Assembly: GCA_964633115.1 (NCBI GenBank)
Contig: CAZWEO010000010.1
Span: forward strand, 1 to 64,000
DNA from: B30-G6 sp964633115
GTDB lineage: Bacteria; Desulfobacterota; Desulfobacteria; Desulfobacterales; B30-G6
Length of the DNA: 64,000 nucleotides
Direction: 5' to 3'
A program made the position numbers and the translations under genes. Numbering within the stretch: position 1 is the stretch's first letter; each line of letters begins with the position of its first letter. Shown in pieces: positions 34,900 through 43,219 of this stretch. The notes beneath the pieces are model-generated. The model was given only the letters and a program-made list of their open reading frames with translations, made no database searches and was not told where the DNA came from.

Positions 34900-36011
34900 A
34901 TAAGCATCTCGTTCTGGTTGGTGGTGGACATGCCCATATGCTCACGCTCGCCAACCTCCATCACTTTATAGAAAAAGGCCATGCTGTTTCCGTTATCGGC
35001 CCCTCGGCATATCATTACTATTCTGGTATGGGGCCTGGCATGCTGGGCAAAACCTATGCACCCGATGACATCCGATTTGCGACCCAGAAAGTTGTGGAAC
35101 AAAAGGGTGGTAAATTTATTTTAGGAAAAGCCACCCATATCGATCCCAAGAATTGTGTCTTGAACCTCGAATCCGGGGACCAAATTGGCTACGACGTGAT
35201 CTCCTTCAACGCCGGTAGTTATGTACCGCGGTTAAATTTGCCATCCAATGCCGCTTTAGTCTATGCGGTCAAACCCATTGAACGCTTGCTGGAGGCCCAA
35301 GAACGTATCCTGACATTGAATGCCGAAAAACAAATCCGAATTGCTATTCTTGGCGGTGGTCCTTCGGCAGCTGAAATTGGCGGAAATATATGGCAATTGG
35401 CCACCATTTCGGGTCAGCGTCCCCCCCAGATCACAATTTTTGCCGGGAAACAGTTCATGGCGCGTTTTTCGGAAAAGGTGCGAAGCAAAGTTGCCCAATC
35501 CCTGAATGAACGCGGAATCAGCATTGATACCTCCGGTTATGTGCAAACGGTGGCATCCGGATCCCTAACCCTGGAAAGCGGCCAACAACACGCTTATGAC
35601 CTGGCGTTTTTAGCCCTGGGGGTCAAACCGAATTCGATTTTTCATAACTCCCAATTACCTACAGGGCCGGATGGCGGGCTGCTGGTGAATCAGTATCTTC
35701 AATGTGAACAATACCCGCAAATCTTTGGGGGTGGCGATTGCATCTACTTTAAACCCCAGCCCCTGGATAAAGTCGGGGTTTATGCTGTTCGCCAAAATCC
35801 GATTTTATATGCCAACCTCATGGCTGCTTTAGATGACCGCCCGCTGCAAGCTTTTGATCCGGGTGGCGATTATTTGCTGATTTTCAACCTGGGCGGCAAC
35901 CAAGGGGTATTGCAAAAGAGATGGCTGTTTATGGGGGGCAAACCCGCATTTTTAATTAAAGATTATATAGACCGCAAGTTCATGAAGAAATTCCAAGCTA
36001 TTGAAACATAA
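34896..36011 (+). CDS. FAD-dependent pyridine-nucleotide oxidoreductase (NDH-2/SQR-like)
   Basis: A flavoprotein of the NDH-2/sulfide-quinone reductase superfamily. The FAD site HLVLVGGGHAHMLTLANL is of the GGGHAH type seen in enzymes linked to selenophosphate synthase or sulfur metabolism. The NAD(P) site IAILGGGPSAAEIGGNIW is near residue 150 and IFGGGDCIYF near 285. Cys content is low and SQR catalytic cysteines are not evident, so sulfide oxidation is unlikely. No membrane helix is seen; peripheral membrane binding through the C-terminal helix is possible. It is translated by overlap with the 15-codon ORF. Confidence 0.75.
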   Translation: MNKHLVLVGGGHAHMLTLANLHHFIEKGHAVSVIGPSAYHYYSGMGPGMLGKTYAPDDIRFATQKVVEQKGGKFILGKATHIDPKNCVLNLESGDQIGYDVISFNAGSYVPRLNLPSNAALVYAVKPIERLLEAQERILTLNAEKQIRIAILGGGPSAAEIGGNIWQLATISGQRPPQITIFAGKQFMARFSEKVRSKVAQSLNERGISIDTSGYVQTVASGSLTLESGQQHAYDLAFLALGVKPNSIFHNSQLPTGPDGGLLVNQYLQCEQYPQIFGGGDCIYFKPQPLDKVGVYAVRQNPILYANLMAALDDRPLQAFDPGGDYLLIFNLGGNQGVLQKRWLFMGGKPAFLIKDYIDRKFMKKFQAIET

Positions 36012-36031
36012 ATTTGCATTGCAAATTTATG
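36007..36031. terminator. Triloop hairpin overlapping a stop codon
   Basis: CATAAATTTGC (36007-36017) and GCAAATTTATG (36021-36031) form an 11-bp stem with an ATT loop. The TAA of the flavoenzyme gene (36009-36011) lies in the left arm. A short GGGTTCGA/GGGTTCAA 8-nt repeat follows (about 36038-36056), up to the end of the truncated SagB-like gene. It could serve as a bidirectional terminator. Confidence 0.6.
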
Positions 36032-36057
36032 AGGATTCAAGGGTTCGAGGGTTCAAG

Positions 36058-37107
36058 CTATTGCATCATATGATGACGCGGATAAGGATCGGATCCATAA
36101 GCCCTTACAGATCGTCTTTTGAGAACAGATTCAGCATAGGGCATAATCGGATCTGGCTCTTCTTGTGTTGCCAATAAAAAGCTGTCTGAAAATTTTTGAT
36201 CCGTCACCCGTCCAGGACCTGCGGCTCTGTTTTCCTCCGGAACTATTGATCCCAATCGATAGATTGTTGCAATGGTTTCATCAACACTTTCACGTGTAGA
36301 TACTTGGGAGGCATCTAGGATTTCGGCAGCCAGGGCAACGGGATCTCGAGCTGTTCTATCAAGCGTCTGTTGTTGCGATTCAGTTTGGCCATATATTTGA
36401 ATGCTCGCAAAACAGGCCTCCCGATGTCCATCCACACCAATCAAGTCATGTAGGCTATCACGATCAAAACTGTAACTTACCGTGTGGGGCATGGCGTACA
36501 AATTGAGCGCCAGCACAATATTTTCCAGCAGATGGCCTGTGTCCAGAGATACATATCGAAATGCACGTGAGCGGTATTTCCAGGAACTCCGAAAAAATAT
36601 ACCACTCAACAGGATAGTGGCCACAACATCATCACAAGGGGACGTCTTTTGGTCCGTATCCATAAGTGGCATACTATCCCCGCAACGCAGCTGCTTTAAG
36701 GAAAACGAATGGATATCATAATAATAGACGCCCGGTTCCAAGTCCTCAATCTGGTGAGGACAAACATACAATTCCGTTGGGTATAGTGCACCCGCCGAAG
36801 GCACACTGCGATAGTACATGGTTTGGCTAGCCATCTGGCGTTTCGCCGTCAAGGCATAGGATAGCAGCAGTACATCGGATAATGTAGCGACGCTGAATTT
36901 GGGTTTACCGGCTTTTTCAGCCTTGAATTCCAGGAGCTCCCCTATATTTTTCTGGGGACATGAACCCGTCGATGCCAATGAAAAACTGGGCAGGTCTGGA
37001 TAGGTTTTATACGTCCGGGGCGTATTGTTCCAATCCAGAAAATGAGGTTGCATGTCGTGGCGTTTGTAGCTGGTTATGCGGTGATATTCGAGCGCGCTCT
37101 GTATCAT
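36058..37107 (-). CDS. SagB/ThcOx-type nitroreductase-family protein, second domain truncated
   Basis: An FMN-dependent dehydrogenase-fold protein of the SagB/ThcOx group, some of which oxidise azolines in peptides. The first nitroreductase domain is complete: RSVPSAGALYPTELYV (about 107-122), GVYYYDIHSFSLKQL and FRYVSLDTGHLLENIVLALN. Many relatives continue with a second nitroreductase domain. Here its first residues ESVLKRRSVRAYGSDPYP are present and the protein then ends in HHMMQ at a repeat, so about 180 residues appear deleted. No YcaO or precursor-peptide gene is nearby. GGAGGT precedes ATG 37107. Confidence 0.75.
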   Translation of the reverse strand: MIQSALEYHRITSYKRHDMQPHFLDWNNTPRTYKTYPDLPSFSLASTGSCPQKNIGELLEFKAEKAGKPKFSVATLSDVLLLSYALTAKRQMASQTMYYRSVPSAGALYPTELYVCPHQIEDLEPGVYYYDIHSFSLKQLRCGDSMPLMDTDQKTSPCDDVVATILLSGIFFRSSWKYRSRAFRYVSLDTGHLLENIVLALNLYAMPHTVSYSFDRDSLHDLIGVDGHREACFASIQIYGQTESQQQTLDRTARDPVALAAEILDASQVSTRESVDETIATIYRLGSIVPEENRAAGPGRVTDQKFSDSFLLATQEEPDPIMPYAESVLKRRSVRAYGSDPYPRHHMMQ

Positions 37108-37119
37108 CAGACCTCCTAA

Positions 37120-37142
37120 ATAAAATCGTTGCACGATTTTAT
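37120..37142. promoter_or_regulatory. Triloop hairpin directly upstream of an RBS
   Basis: ATAAAATCGT (37120-37129) and ACGATTTTAT (37133-37142) form a 10-bp stem with a 3-nt loop. On the minus strand it ends about 3 nt before the AGGAGGT site (37111-37117) of the SagB-like gene. Confidence 0.65.
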
Positions 37143-37146
37143 TTTC

Positions 37147-37243
37147 AAATTTGAATTCACCCTGAATTACAAGGCTTCGTCAATGATTTCAGTTTAAGCT
37201 CACCTGAATTCCGCTAGTCGGGTCACAACTGGGAATTCAAATT
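37147..37243. repeat. Inverted-repeat element, 97 bp
   Basis: AAATTTGAATTC (37147-37158) and GAATTCAAATT (37233-37243) are perfect inverted arms. The TGA stop of the TIGR01777 gene (complement of 37237-37239) lies in the right arm. Same arms as 34739-34784. Confidence 0.6.
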
Positions 37244-38133
37244 AGGTCTGCCAAGGCTGTCTCGATGTCGGGGAATTTGAATTTAAATTGGAACCGTTCC
37301 AGTCTTTGCGGGACACAACGTTGGCTGCCCAGCATGACACCACCCAGCTCTCCCATGAGGGTTTTGATGGCAAAGGACGGGACGCGCATAAAAGCAGGCC
37401 GGCCCAAAGCCTTAGCCAGAGCCTTAGCATATTCTTGATTTCTAACCGGTTGAGGGGCACACAAATTAAAGGGGCCGACCATGTCCTGATTTTTCAGAAT
37501 CAGTTCCACTGCAGCAGCCAGATCCTTTATGTGGATCCAGGAAAACCATTGGTGACCGGAGCCCAAAGGTCCGCCCGCAAAAAATCGAAATGCGGGCAAC
37601 ATCTTGGCCAAGGCACCGCCCTGGCGACCGAGGACGATGCTGAAACGTAGCAAGGTCACACGCGCACCTTTTTCCTCGGCCTTTTGAGCCTCCTTTTCCC
37701 AGTCCAAACTTAAATTGGCCAAATAATCGTCGCCCGGTTCTGACGCCTCTGGCAAGCGCTCCTCACCCCGATCACCATAATAACCGATGGCCGATGCACT
37801 CACCAGGATGGGTGCCTGATTTTCCGATATGGACGCCACCAGGTTTCTGGTTGTTGCGATTCGGCTGGTATGCATCTCCTGTTTGCTGGATTCAGTCCAG
37901 TAGTGAAAAATGTTTTTTCCAGCCAGGTTTATAATGGCATCCACAGTCGAAATCTGATCCTGCCAAGAACCCGGGGTGGTCGGGTCTGCTGAAATATAGG
38001 AAAATTGGTCGGTTTGTTCCAATGAATGCTGTGGCTTACGCCCTATGGCAATAATCTGGTGCCCCTTGTCCAATAGGCATTTAGAAAGAAAACTGCCCAC
38101 AAAACCGGTGGCGCCGGTTATCAAGACTTTCAT
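37237..38133 (-). CDS. TIGR01777-family epimerase/dehydrogenase
   Basis: An extended short-chain dehydrogenase of the TIGR01777 (YfcH/SulA-like) family. The NAD(P) site is MKVLITGATGFVGSFLSKCL; VSASAIGYYGDRGEE carries the active-site Tyr region, and GQRSP-like text is replaced by LGRQGGALAKMLPAFR. The C-terminal DUF1731 part is RVPSFAIKTLMGELGGVMLG and QRCVPQRLERFQFKF. Length of 298 aa is normal. It lies 58 bp after trxC on the same strand, probably the last gene of tpx-fumC-trxC. Its substrate is not known. Confidence 0.88.
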   Translation of the reverse strand: MKVLITGATGFVGSFLSKCLLDKGHQIIAIGRKPQHSLEQTDQFSYISADPTTPGSWQDQISTVDAIINLAGKNIFHYWTESSKQEMHTSRIATTRNLVASISENQAPILVSASAIGYYGDRGEERLPEASEPGDDYLANLSLDWEKEAQKAEEKGARVTLLRFSIVLGRQGGALAKMLPAFRFFAGGPLGSGHQWFSWIHIKDLAAAVELILKNQDMVGPFNLCAPQPVRNQEYAKALAKALGRPAFMRVPSFAIKTLMGELGGVMLGSQRCVPQRLERFQFKFKFPDIETALADLI

Positions 38134-38191
38134 TGGCCAATCCTTCTAATACAAGCTTGAATAGCCGAATAAGGTAGTTCGGATTTCAAAT

Positions 38192-38641
38192 TTAGATCAG
38201 GGATTTCAATTGTCGCATAATTTCGGGTTTGCCATAAGCACCGGCCAAATTTTGAACAACCTGACCGTTTTTGAAAAACAGTAAAGTCGGCACACTCAAG
38301 ACATGAAACCGTGAGGCTGTCAGGGGGTTCTGGTCGATATTCAATTTGGCCACTTTCACCTGTCCAGCAAATTCTTTGGCGAGTTGATCCATGATGGGAG
38401 CCACCATGCGACAGGGCCCACACCAGGCAGCCCAGCAATCCAACAACACTACACCCTGGTGGTTTAGGACTTCATTTTGGAAGGTGCGATCGGTTACGTT
38501 TACGGGATGCTGAATGCGCGCCGGCGGCGGCAACGGTTGGCGGCATTTCCCACAGACGGGTCGATCCTTCAAGCGCACCGATGGAACCCGATTTCTGGTT
38601 TTACACTGGGTACAGGCAATGATGACGTGTTGATTATCCAT
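38192..38641 (-). CDS. trxC: Thioredoxin 2 with N-terminal zinc ribbon
   Basis: Thioredoxin of the TrxC type: an N-terminal zinc-binding region with CTQC and CGKC (residues 10-13 and 30-33) and a thioredoxin domain with the active site AAWCGPCRMVAPIMDQL. VLSVPTLLFFKNGQVV carries the cis-Pro. Length 149 aa is normal. It starts 6 bp after the fumC stop, in one operon with tpx two genes upstream, so it likely reduces that peroxidase. TrxC proteins are often induced by oxidants. Confidence 0.93.
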   Translation of the reverse strand: MDNQHVIIACTQCKTRNRVPSVRLKDRPVCGKCRQPLPPPARIQHPVNVTDRTFQNEVLNHQGVVLLDCWAAWCGPCRMVAPIMDQLAKEFAGQVKVAKLNIDQNPLTASRFHVLSVPTLLFFKNGQVVQNLAGAYGKPEIMRQLKSLI

Positions 38642-38647
38642 CAGATT

Positions 38648-40012
38648 TTACCCTATCAATTTTTTCAATTCCGCTGGCGTTAGAATTCCGTCTTCCAAGA
38701 CAACATCGGCAATCTGTTTGCCCTCAGCATGGGCCTTTTTTGAAATTGCCGCAGCTTTGTCATATCCCAGTTGCGGTACCAAATACGTGGCCAGGGCCAG
38801 GCTCTTGTCTAAGAAATGTTTACATTTCTCCGCATCAGCCTCCAGGCCCTGAATACATTTATCCGCAAAGGAACGGGCACCAAGAGCCAATAGAGAAATT
38901 GACTGCAACAAATTGTAGGCAATTACCGGCATCATGGTGTTCAGCTCAAACACCCCACCTTGACCAGCCAGGGTGATGGTGGTGTCGTTGCCAATAACTT
39001 GGGCGGCAATCTGCAGGATCGATTCCGGAATGACCGGATTGACCTTCCCTGGCATGATCGACGACCCCGGCTGCAGCGAAGGAATCTGAATTTCACCGAT
39101 CCCACAGCGGGGACCTGAAGCAAGCCACCTGATATCATTGGCTATTTTAGATAATCCAACCGCCACGGTTTTCAAGGTGCCGCTGACTTCCACAGCAGCG
39201 TCCTTGGCGCCTTGGGCTTCGAAATGATTGCGAGCCTTGGTAAATTTGATCTGCAAATGGTCAGAAACCATTTGGATGGCCTTGCCAGCAAAATCGGGAT
39301 GGGTATTAATGCCATTGCCCACCGCCGTGCCACCCAAAGCAAGTTCTTTTAGGTTTTTCCCGGCCGTTTCCACCCGTTGAAGGGCAAGTTCGATTTGGCG
39401 GGCATAGCCACCAAATTCATCGCCCAAAAAAATGGGTACGGCGTCCTGCAAATGGGTTCGGCCGATTTTACGGATGGTTGCGAACTCAATCGCCTTTTGT
39501 TGCAGGCTCTTATGCAAATTGCCCAGTGCCGGCAGCAGTTGGTTCTGAATGGCGGATAGACCCGCAATATGGATGACACTGGGAATAACATCATTGCTGG
39601 ATTGTCCCAGATTCACATGATCGTTGGGATGAACCGGATCCCGGCCACCCTTTGTTCCGGTTAGCAGCTCATTGGCTCTGGCAGCCAGGACCTCATTCAT
39701 ATTCATATTTGAGGAAGTTCCTGAACCTGTTTGAAACAAGTCCACCACAAAGTTGTCTGCCATGCCACCGGCCATGACCTCCTGAGCAGCCGCCATAATA
39801 GCTTCAGCCAGCTTCTGATCCAAACCGGCAATATCTGCGTTTACGGCTGCCGCACAGTATTTAATCAGAGCCAGGCAACGCATAAATTCGTCTGGCAACT
39901 TTAAACCACTGGATGTAAAATTCTGGTAGGCCCGTTGGGTATTGGCACCATAATAGGCCTCAGTGGGAACTGAAACTAGGCCCATGGCATCCTTTTCCTG
40001 TCTGGTTTTCAT
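38648..40012 (-). CDS. fumC: Class II fumarate hydratase
   Basis: Converts fumarate to L-malate in the citric acid cycle; soluble homotetramer with no Fe-S cluster. Seen are QTGSGTSSNMNMNEVLAARA (about 104-123), NLGQSSNDVIPS, KIGRTHLQDAVP, and the signature loop PGSSIMPGKVNPVIPE near 317. Length 454 aa is normal. I took ATG 40012, with AAAGGAACC upstream; the frame continues to 40078 over the tpx tail. It starts 13 bp after tpx. Oxidant-resistant fumarase grouped with tpx and trxC fits an oxidative-stress operon. Aspartase is excluded mainly by the SGTSSNMN loop. Confidence 0.9.
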   Translation of the reverse strand: MKTRQEKDAMGLVSVPTEAYYGANTQRAYQNFTSSGLKLPDEFMRCLALIKYCAAAVNADIAGLDQKLAEAIMAAAQEVMAGGMADNFVVDLFQTGSGTSSNMNMNEVLAARANELLTGTKGGRDPVHPNDHVNLGQSSNDVIPSVIHIAGLSAIQNQLLPALGNLHKSLQQKAIEFATIRKIGRTHLQDAVPIFLGDEFGGYARQIELALQRVETAGKNLKELALGGTAVGNGINTHPDFAGKAIQMVSDHLQIKFTKARNHFEAQGAKDAAVEVSGTLKTVAVGLSKIANDIRWLASGPRCGIGEIQIPSLQPGSSIMPGKVNPVIPESILQIAAQVIGNDTTITLAGQGGVFELNTMMPVIAYNLLQSISLLALGARSFADKCIQGLEADAEKCKHFLDKSLALATYLVPQLGYDKAAAISKKAHAEGKQIADVVLEDGILTPAELKKLIG

Positions 40013-40025
40013 GGCATAGGTTCCT

Positions 40026-40622
40026 TTAACCGGCTCTACCATCATCACACACATCATCATCCCCATCCACCCGGACATGCTCGGCGGTCAACGTGGTGGT
40101 ACATGCATCTACACCTGCGGCATTCTGAAGTATGTCTAAGGCCTTGGCGTAATCGGGCTCTTGACCAATTTCTGGCACCAACTCCGAATGGATGACCTTG
40201 CCGCCTTCATCCAACACCACCACCGCTCGGGCCAGCAAACCAGCCATGGGGCCATCCACAATGGCCACACCATATTTATCGCCAAAATCGCGATTCCGCA
40301 TTTCAGACAACATAATGACATTTTCAATGCCCTCGGCTTCGCAGAAACGGGCCTGGGCAAAGGGTAAATCGCGTGAAATACACAGCACAACAGAATTATC
40401 GTGCTTGACAATCTCTTCGTTAAACCGCCTCACCGATGCCGCACAAGTCGACGTATCCAAACTCGCGAAAATGTTTAAAACAACACGCTTGCCAGTCACT
40501 TCCCGCAAACCCATATCAGCTAAATTTTTGCCTGTAAGCAAAAAATCAGGCGCGGCATAACCGGGTGACGGCAAGTTTCCGGACGTATTCACAGGGTTTC
40601 CTTTAAGTGTAATTTGGGCCAT
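40026..40622 (-). CDS. tpx: Thiol peroxidase (Tpx) with C-terminal extension
   Basis: Atypical 2-Cys peroxiredoxin that reduces H2O2 and alkyl peroxides with thioredoxin. The peroxidatic Cys is in NIFASLDTSTCAASVRRFNE (about 51-70) and the resolving Cys in ARFCEAEGIENVIMLSEMR. The usual end is QEPDYAKALDIL, but about 30 more residues follow, acidic and holding two more Cys (DACTTTL; DDDVCDDGRAG). The extension may come from loss of the original stop. AAGGAGG precedes the ATG. First gene of tpx-fumC-trxC. Confidence 0.92.
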   Translation of the reverse strand: MAQITLKGNPVNTSGNLPSPGYAAPDFLLTGKNLADMGLREVTGKRVVLNIFASLDTSTCAASVRRFNEEIVKHDNSVVLCISRDLPFAQARFCEAEGIENVIMLSEMRNRDFGDKYGVAIVDGPMAGLLARAVVVLDEGGKVIHSELVPEIGQEPDYAKALDILQNAAGVDACTTTLTAEHVRVDGDDDVCDDGRAG

Positions 40623-40790
40623 GGTTCCTCCTTCTTTTTAAGAAATTTACTTGGTTGAAATAGCTTCATCAACGCTTTAATTGGATACAATAAACATGCC
40701 AGAATGGTATGATTGTTGCTTCTATGTATAGATATAGAATGCTCTTTGTGTATCTAAAACCCAGACAATATAATTCTAGGAGGATTGCAA

Positions 40791-41006
40791 ATGGCCGATC
40801 GCAACAAACGTTATCACATAAAGTCAGCCTGCCCGCAATGCGGATGCAGCTATGCAACGGTTCTCACCAAAGAAGAACTTAAAGCTAAATATGGCGACAT
40901 GCCCAACGTAGAACTTGAATGCGGCGAGTGTATGCTTAAATTCGAGGAGGAAATGGAAACAGCCTGTCCAGAATGGGACAAGGATTGTAAGCTGGAAGAA
41001 TCCTAA
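40791..41006 (+). CDS. Small Cys-rich (zinc-ribbon-like) protein
   Basis: A 71-residue protein with CPQCGCSY near the start, CGECMLKFEEEMETACPEW in the second half and a last Cys in KDCKLEES. The two CxxC pairs suggest a zinc ribbon or rubredoxin-like metal site. AGGAGG lies before ATG 40791. It is divergent from tpx and precedes nifU by 171 bp. A candidate promoter is TTGTTG near 40711 with TAGAAT 16 bp further. I do not recognise a named family. Confidence 0.6.
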   Translation: MADRNKRYHIKSACPQCGCSYATVLTKEELKAKYGDMPNVELECGECMLKFEEEMETACPEWDKDCKLEES

Positions 41007-41032
41007 CGCGATAGATTGATCCCACCAGCCTG

Positions 41033-41109
41033 CCATGATACACATGTGTCTCAAATCACTATGAGACACATGTACATCATGGCCTGGCAGACAAGACTAT
41101 CATGGTCTT
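41033..41109. promoter_or_regulatory. Long hairpin and second small hairpin upstream of nifU
   Basis: Arms at 41033-41053 and 41062-41082 pair at 19 of 21 positions (CCATGAT and ACATGTGTCTCA in the left arm) with an 8-nt loop. A second stem, AAGAC/GTCTT (41093-41109), follows. They fill the gap before the Fe-S assembly operon, 70-145 bp upstream of the nifU start. They may terminate the upstream small gene or attenuate nifU transcription; neither is shown. Confidence 0.6.
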
Positions 41110-41177
41110 GCAGATTGAAAACACATGCTTATGGTATGGGGGATAACGCGCAGGACGCAATTTGACAGGAGGAAACC

Positions 41178-42008
41178 ATGTGGGAATATACAGATAAGGT
41201 CAGAGACCACTTCATTAATCCGCGCAACGTTGGTGTTGTAGACAATGCAGACGGTGTCGGAGAAGTTGGCTCACTCGCTTGCGGGGATGCACTCAAGCTG
41301 ACATTTAAATTGGATGACGCTAAACGTATCAGTGACGCCCAATTTCAAACCTTCGGCTGTGCCAGCGCTATTGCATCTTCATCGGCACTTACCGAAATGA
41401 TCAAAGGACTTACCCTAGATGAAGCAGCCAACGTCACCAACGATGATATCGCTCGATATCTAGGCGGCCTCCCAAAAGAAAAGATGCACTGCTCTGTCAT
41501 GGGGCGGGATGCGCTGGAGAAGGCCATCGCCCACTACCAGGGTCAGGCCGTGCCCAAAAAAGAAGGCGAAATCGTATGCGAATGTTTTGGCATTACGGAT
41601 CTCGAAATCAGAAGGGCTGTACAAGAAAGCCATCTTAAAACCGTTGAAGATGTGACCGATTACGTTAAGGCCGGTGGAGGTTGTGGTAACTGCCATGACC
41701 GTATCGGTGAAATTATTGCCGAAGTGCGCGGTAAACCTGTGGCCATCAAATCCCAACCCAAAATATTGACCAATGTTCAGAAAATTCGCATGATTGAAGA
41801 AACCTTGGATCGGGAAATAAAGCCCGCCTTGAACCAGGATGGTGGCGATATTGAGCTGGTCGACTTTGATCAAAATACTGTTTTTGTCCGCCTTCGGGGC
41901 ACCTGTTCAACCTGTGCGGCCTCGCAGGTTACCCTTAAAAGCTATGTTGAAACCAAACTCAAGGAACTGGTCTCCCCTGAGTTGGTCGTGAGCGAGGTAA
42001 CCCAATGA
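41178..42008 (+). CDS. nifU: Fe-S cluster scaffold protein NifU (three domains)
   Basis: Scaffold on which Fe-S clusters are assembled. The IscU-like N-terminal domain has the three ligand Cys at 35 (ACGDA), 61 (FGCASA) and 105 (MHCSVMG). The central [2Fe-2S] domain has CECFGITD (134, 136) and GGCGNCHD (169, 172). The C-terminal Nfu domain has GTCSTCAAS (243, 246). Length of 276 aa is normal. AGGAGG precedes the ATG. nifS starts in its last codon (ATGA). No nif genes are near, so this is the housekeeping NIF-type system seen in many anaerobes. Confidence 0.95.
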   Translation: MWEYTDKVRDHFINPRNVGVVDNADGVGEVGSLACGDALKLTFKLDDAKRISDAQFQTFGCASAIASSSALTEMIKGLTLDEAANVTNDDIARYLGGLPKEKMHCSVMGRDALEKAIAHYQGQAVPKKEGEIVCECFGITDLEIRRAVQESHLKTVEDVTDYVKAGGGCGNCHDRIGEIIAEVRGKPVAIKSQPKILTNVQKIRMIEETLDREIKPALNQDGGDIELVDFDQNTVFVRLRGTCSTCAASQVTLKSYVETKLKELVSPELVVSEVTQ

Positions 42009-43207
42009 ACATCGTATACGTTGACAACAATGCCACCACACGGGTGGATCCAGCTGTTGTGGAGGCCATGCTACCTTTTTATTCAGAATATTATGGCAAC
42101 CCTTCCAGCATGCATGCCTTTGGCGGAAATGTGGCCAAAAGCATCCAGACCTCCCGCGAGCACTTGGCTACGCTTCTTAATGCCACGCCTGAAGAGATCG
42201 TATTCACCAGCTGTGGAACCGAAAGCGATTCCACTGCCCTCTGGGCCACCATTTCTTCCATGCCAGACAAAAAGCACATTATTACCTCTCGGGTGGAACA
42301 TCCTGCGGTAAAAAATCTTTATGAGCATTTGGCCAAAAAGGGCTATAAGGTTACCTATATCCCCGTAGACCGCCAGGGCAGGCTCGATCTCGATTTTTTT
42401 CACGCCAATCTTAGCGAAGATACCGCTTTAATCAGTATTATGTGGGCCAATAACGAAACCGGTGTTGTATTCCCTATCGATGAAATTGCTCAGGCCGCCA
42501 ATGAAAGGGGTATCGTGTTACATACCGATGCCGTACAGGCCCTGGGTAAGATTCCAGTAGATGTCCAAAAAACACAGATAGACCTGCTTTCGCTCTCCGG
42601 CCACAAGATTCATGCACCCAAAGGCGTCGGGGCCTTGTATGTCCGCAAAGGTACTAAATTTACCCCTTTTCTCATCGGCGGGCACCAGGAAAAGGGGCGT
42701 CGGGGAGGAACCGAAAATGTGGCCGCTATTGTCGCTATTGGCAAAGCGGCTGAGCTGGCCGCCGGGAATGTGGGCAGTACCATGTCAGAGGTTGCACGCT
42801 TACGCGACCGGTTGGAGCAGGGATTACTCAGCAATGTCGAAATGGCCATGGTCAATGGCGACACCAACTCACGGCTGCCCAACACCACCAGCATCAGTTT
42901 TGAATACATTGAAGGTGAATCGATCCTGCTCATGATGAACGAGCATGGTATTTGTGCATCCTCCGGATCCGCCTGTACCTCCGGGTCATTGGAGCCCTCC
43001 CATGTACTGCGCGCCATGGGCGTGCCTTTTACCGCAGCACATGGTTCCATCCGATTTAGCCTAAGCCACTACAATACCGAAGCAGAGATGGATTATATTA
43101 TCGAAAAAATGCCGCCGATTATTGACCGGCTGCGGCATTTATCGCCTTTCTGGAATCAAGGCAAACCAGACGAATCCATGCTCACGGGATCCGAATGCCC
43201 CATATGA
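42005..43207 (+). CDS. nifS: Cysteine desulfurase NifS
   Basis: PLP enzyme that removes sulfur from cysteine and passes it to NifU. The start VYVDNNATTRVDPAVVEAML is typical; HTDAVQALGKIPVDV holds the PLP Asp; the PLP lysine is in SLSGHKIHAPKG; the catalytic Cys is in CASSGSACTSGSLEPSHVL, the short-loop form of class I enzymes. Length of 400 aa is normal. Overlaps nifU by 4 bp and is followed by cysE at 12 bp, so sulfur supply and Fe-S assembly are cotranscribed. Confidence 0.95.
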   Translation: MNIVYVDNNATTRVDPAVVEAMLPFYSEYYGNPSSMHAFGGNVAKSIQTSREHLATLLNATPEEIVFTSCGTESDSTALWATISSMPDKKHIITSRVEHPAVKNLYEHLAKKGYKVTYIPVDRQGRLDLDFFHANLSEDTALISIMWANNETGVVFPIDEIAQAANERGIVLHTDAVQALGKIPVDVQKTQIDLLSLSGHKIHAPKGVGALYVRKGTKFTPFLIGGHQEKGRRGGTENVAAIVAIGKAAELAAGNVGSTMSEVARLRDRLEQGLLSNVEMAMVNGDTNSRLPNTTSISFEYIEGESILLMMNEHGICASSGSACTSGSLEPSHVLRAMGVPFTAAHGSIRFSLSHYNTEAEMDYIIEKMPPIIDRLRHLSPFWNQGKPDESMLTGSECPI

Positions 43208-43219
43208 GGGAGGTCCGAC

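Noticed and set aside
36030..36056. GGGTTCGAGGGTTCAAG resembling a tRNA T-arm
   Set aside because: No acceptor, D or anticodon arm can be built around it; the 8-nt period shows it to be a short repeat.
36058..37107. Azoline-containing RiPP cluster based on the SagB-like gene
   Set aside because: No YcaO cyclodehydratase, precursor peptide or transporter is nearby, and the protein is truncated.
41178..43207. Nitrogen-fixation island based on nifU/nifS names
   Set aside because: No nifHDK, nifEN or nifB occur; NIF-type NifU/NifS also serve general Fe-S assembly in anaerobes.
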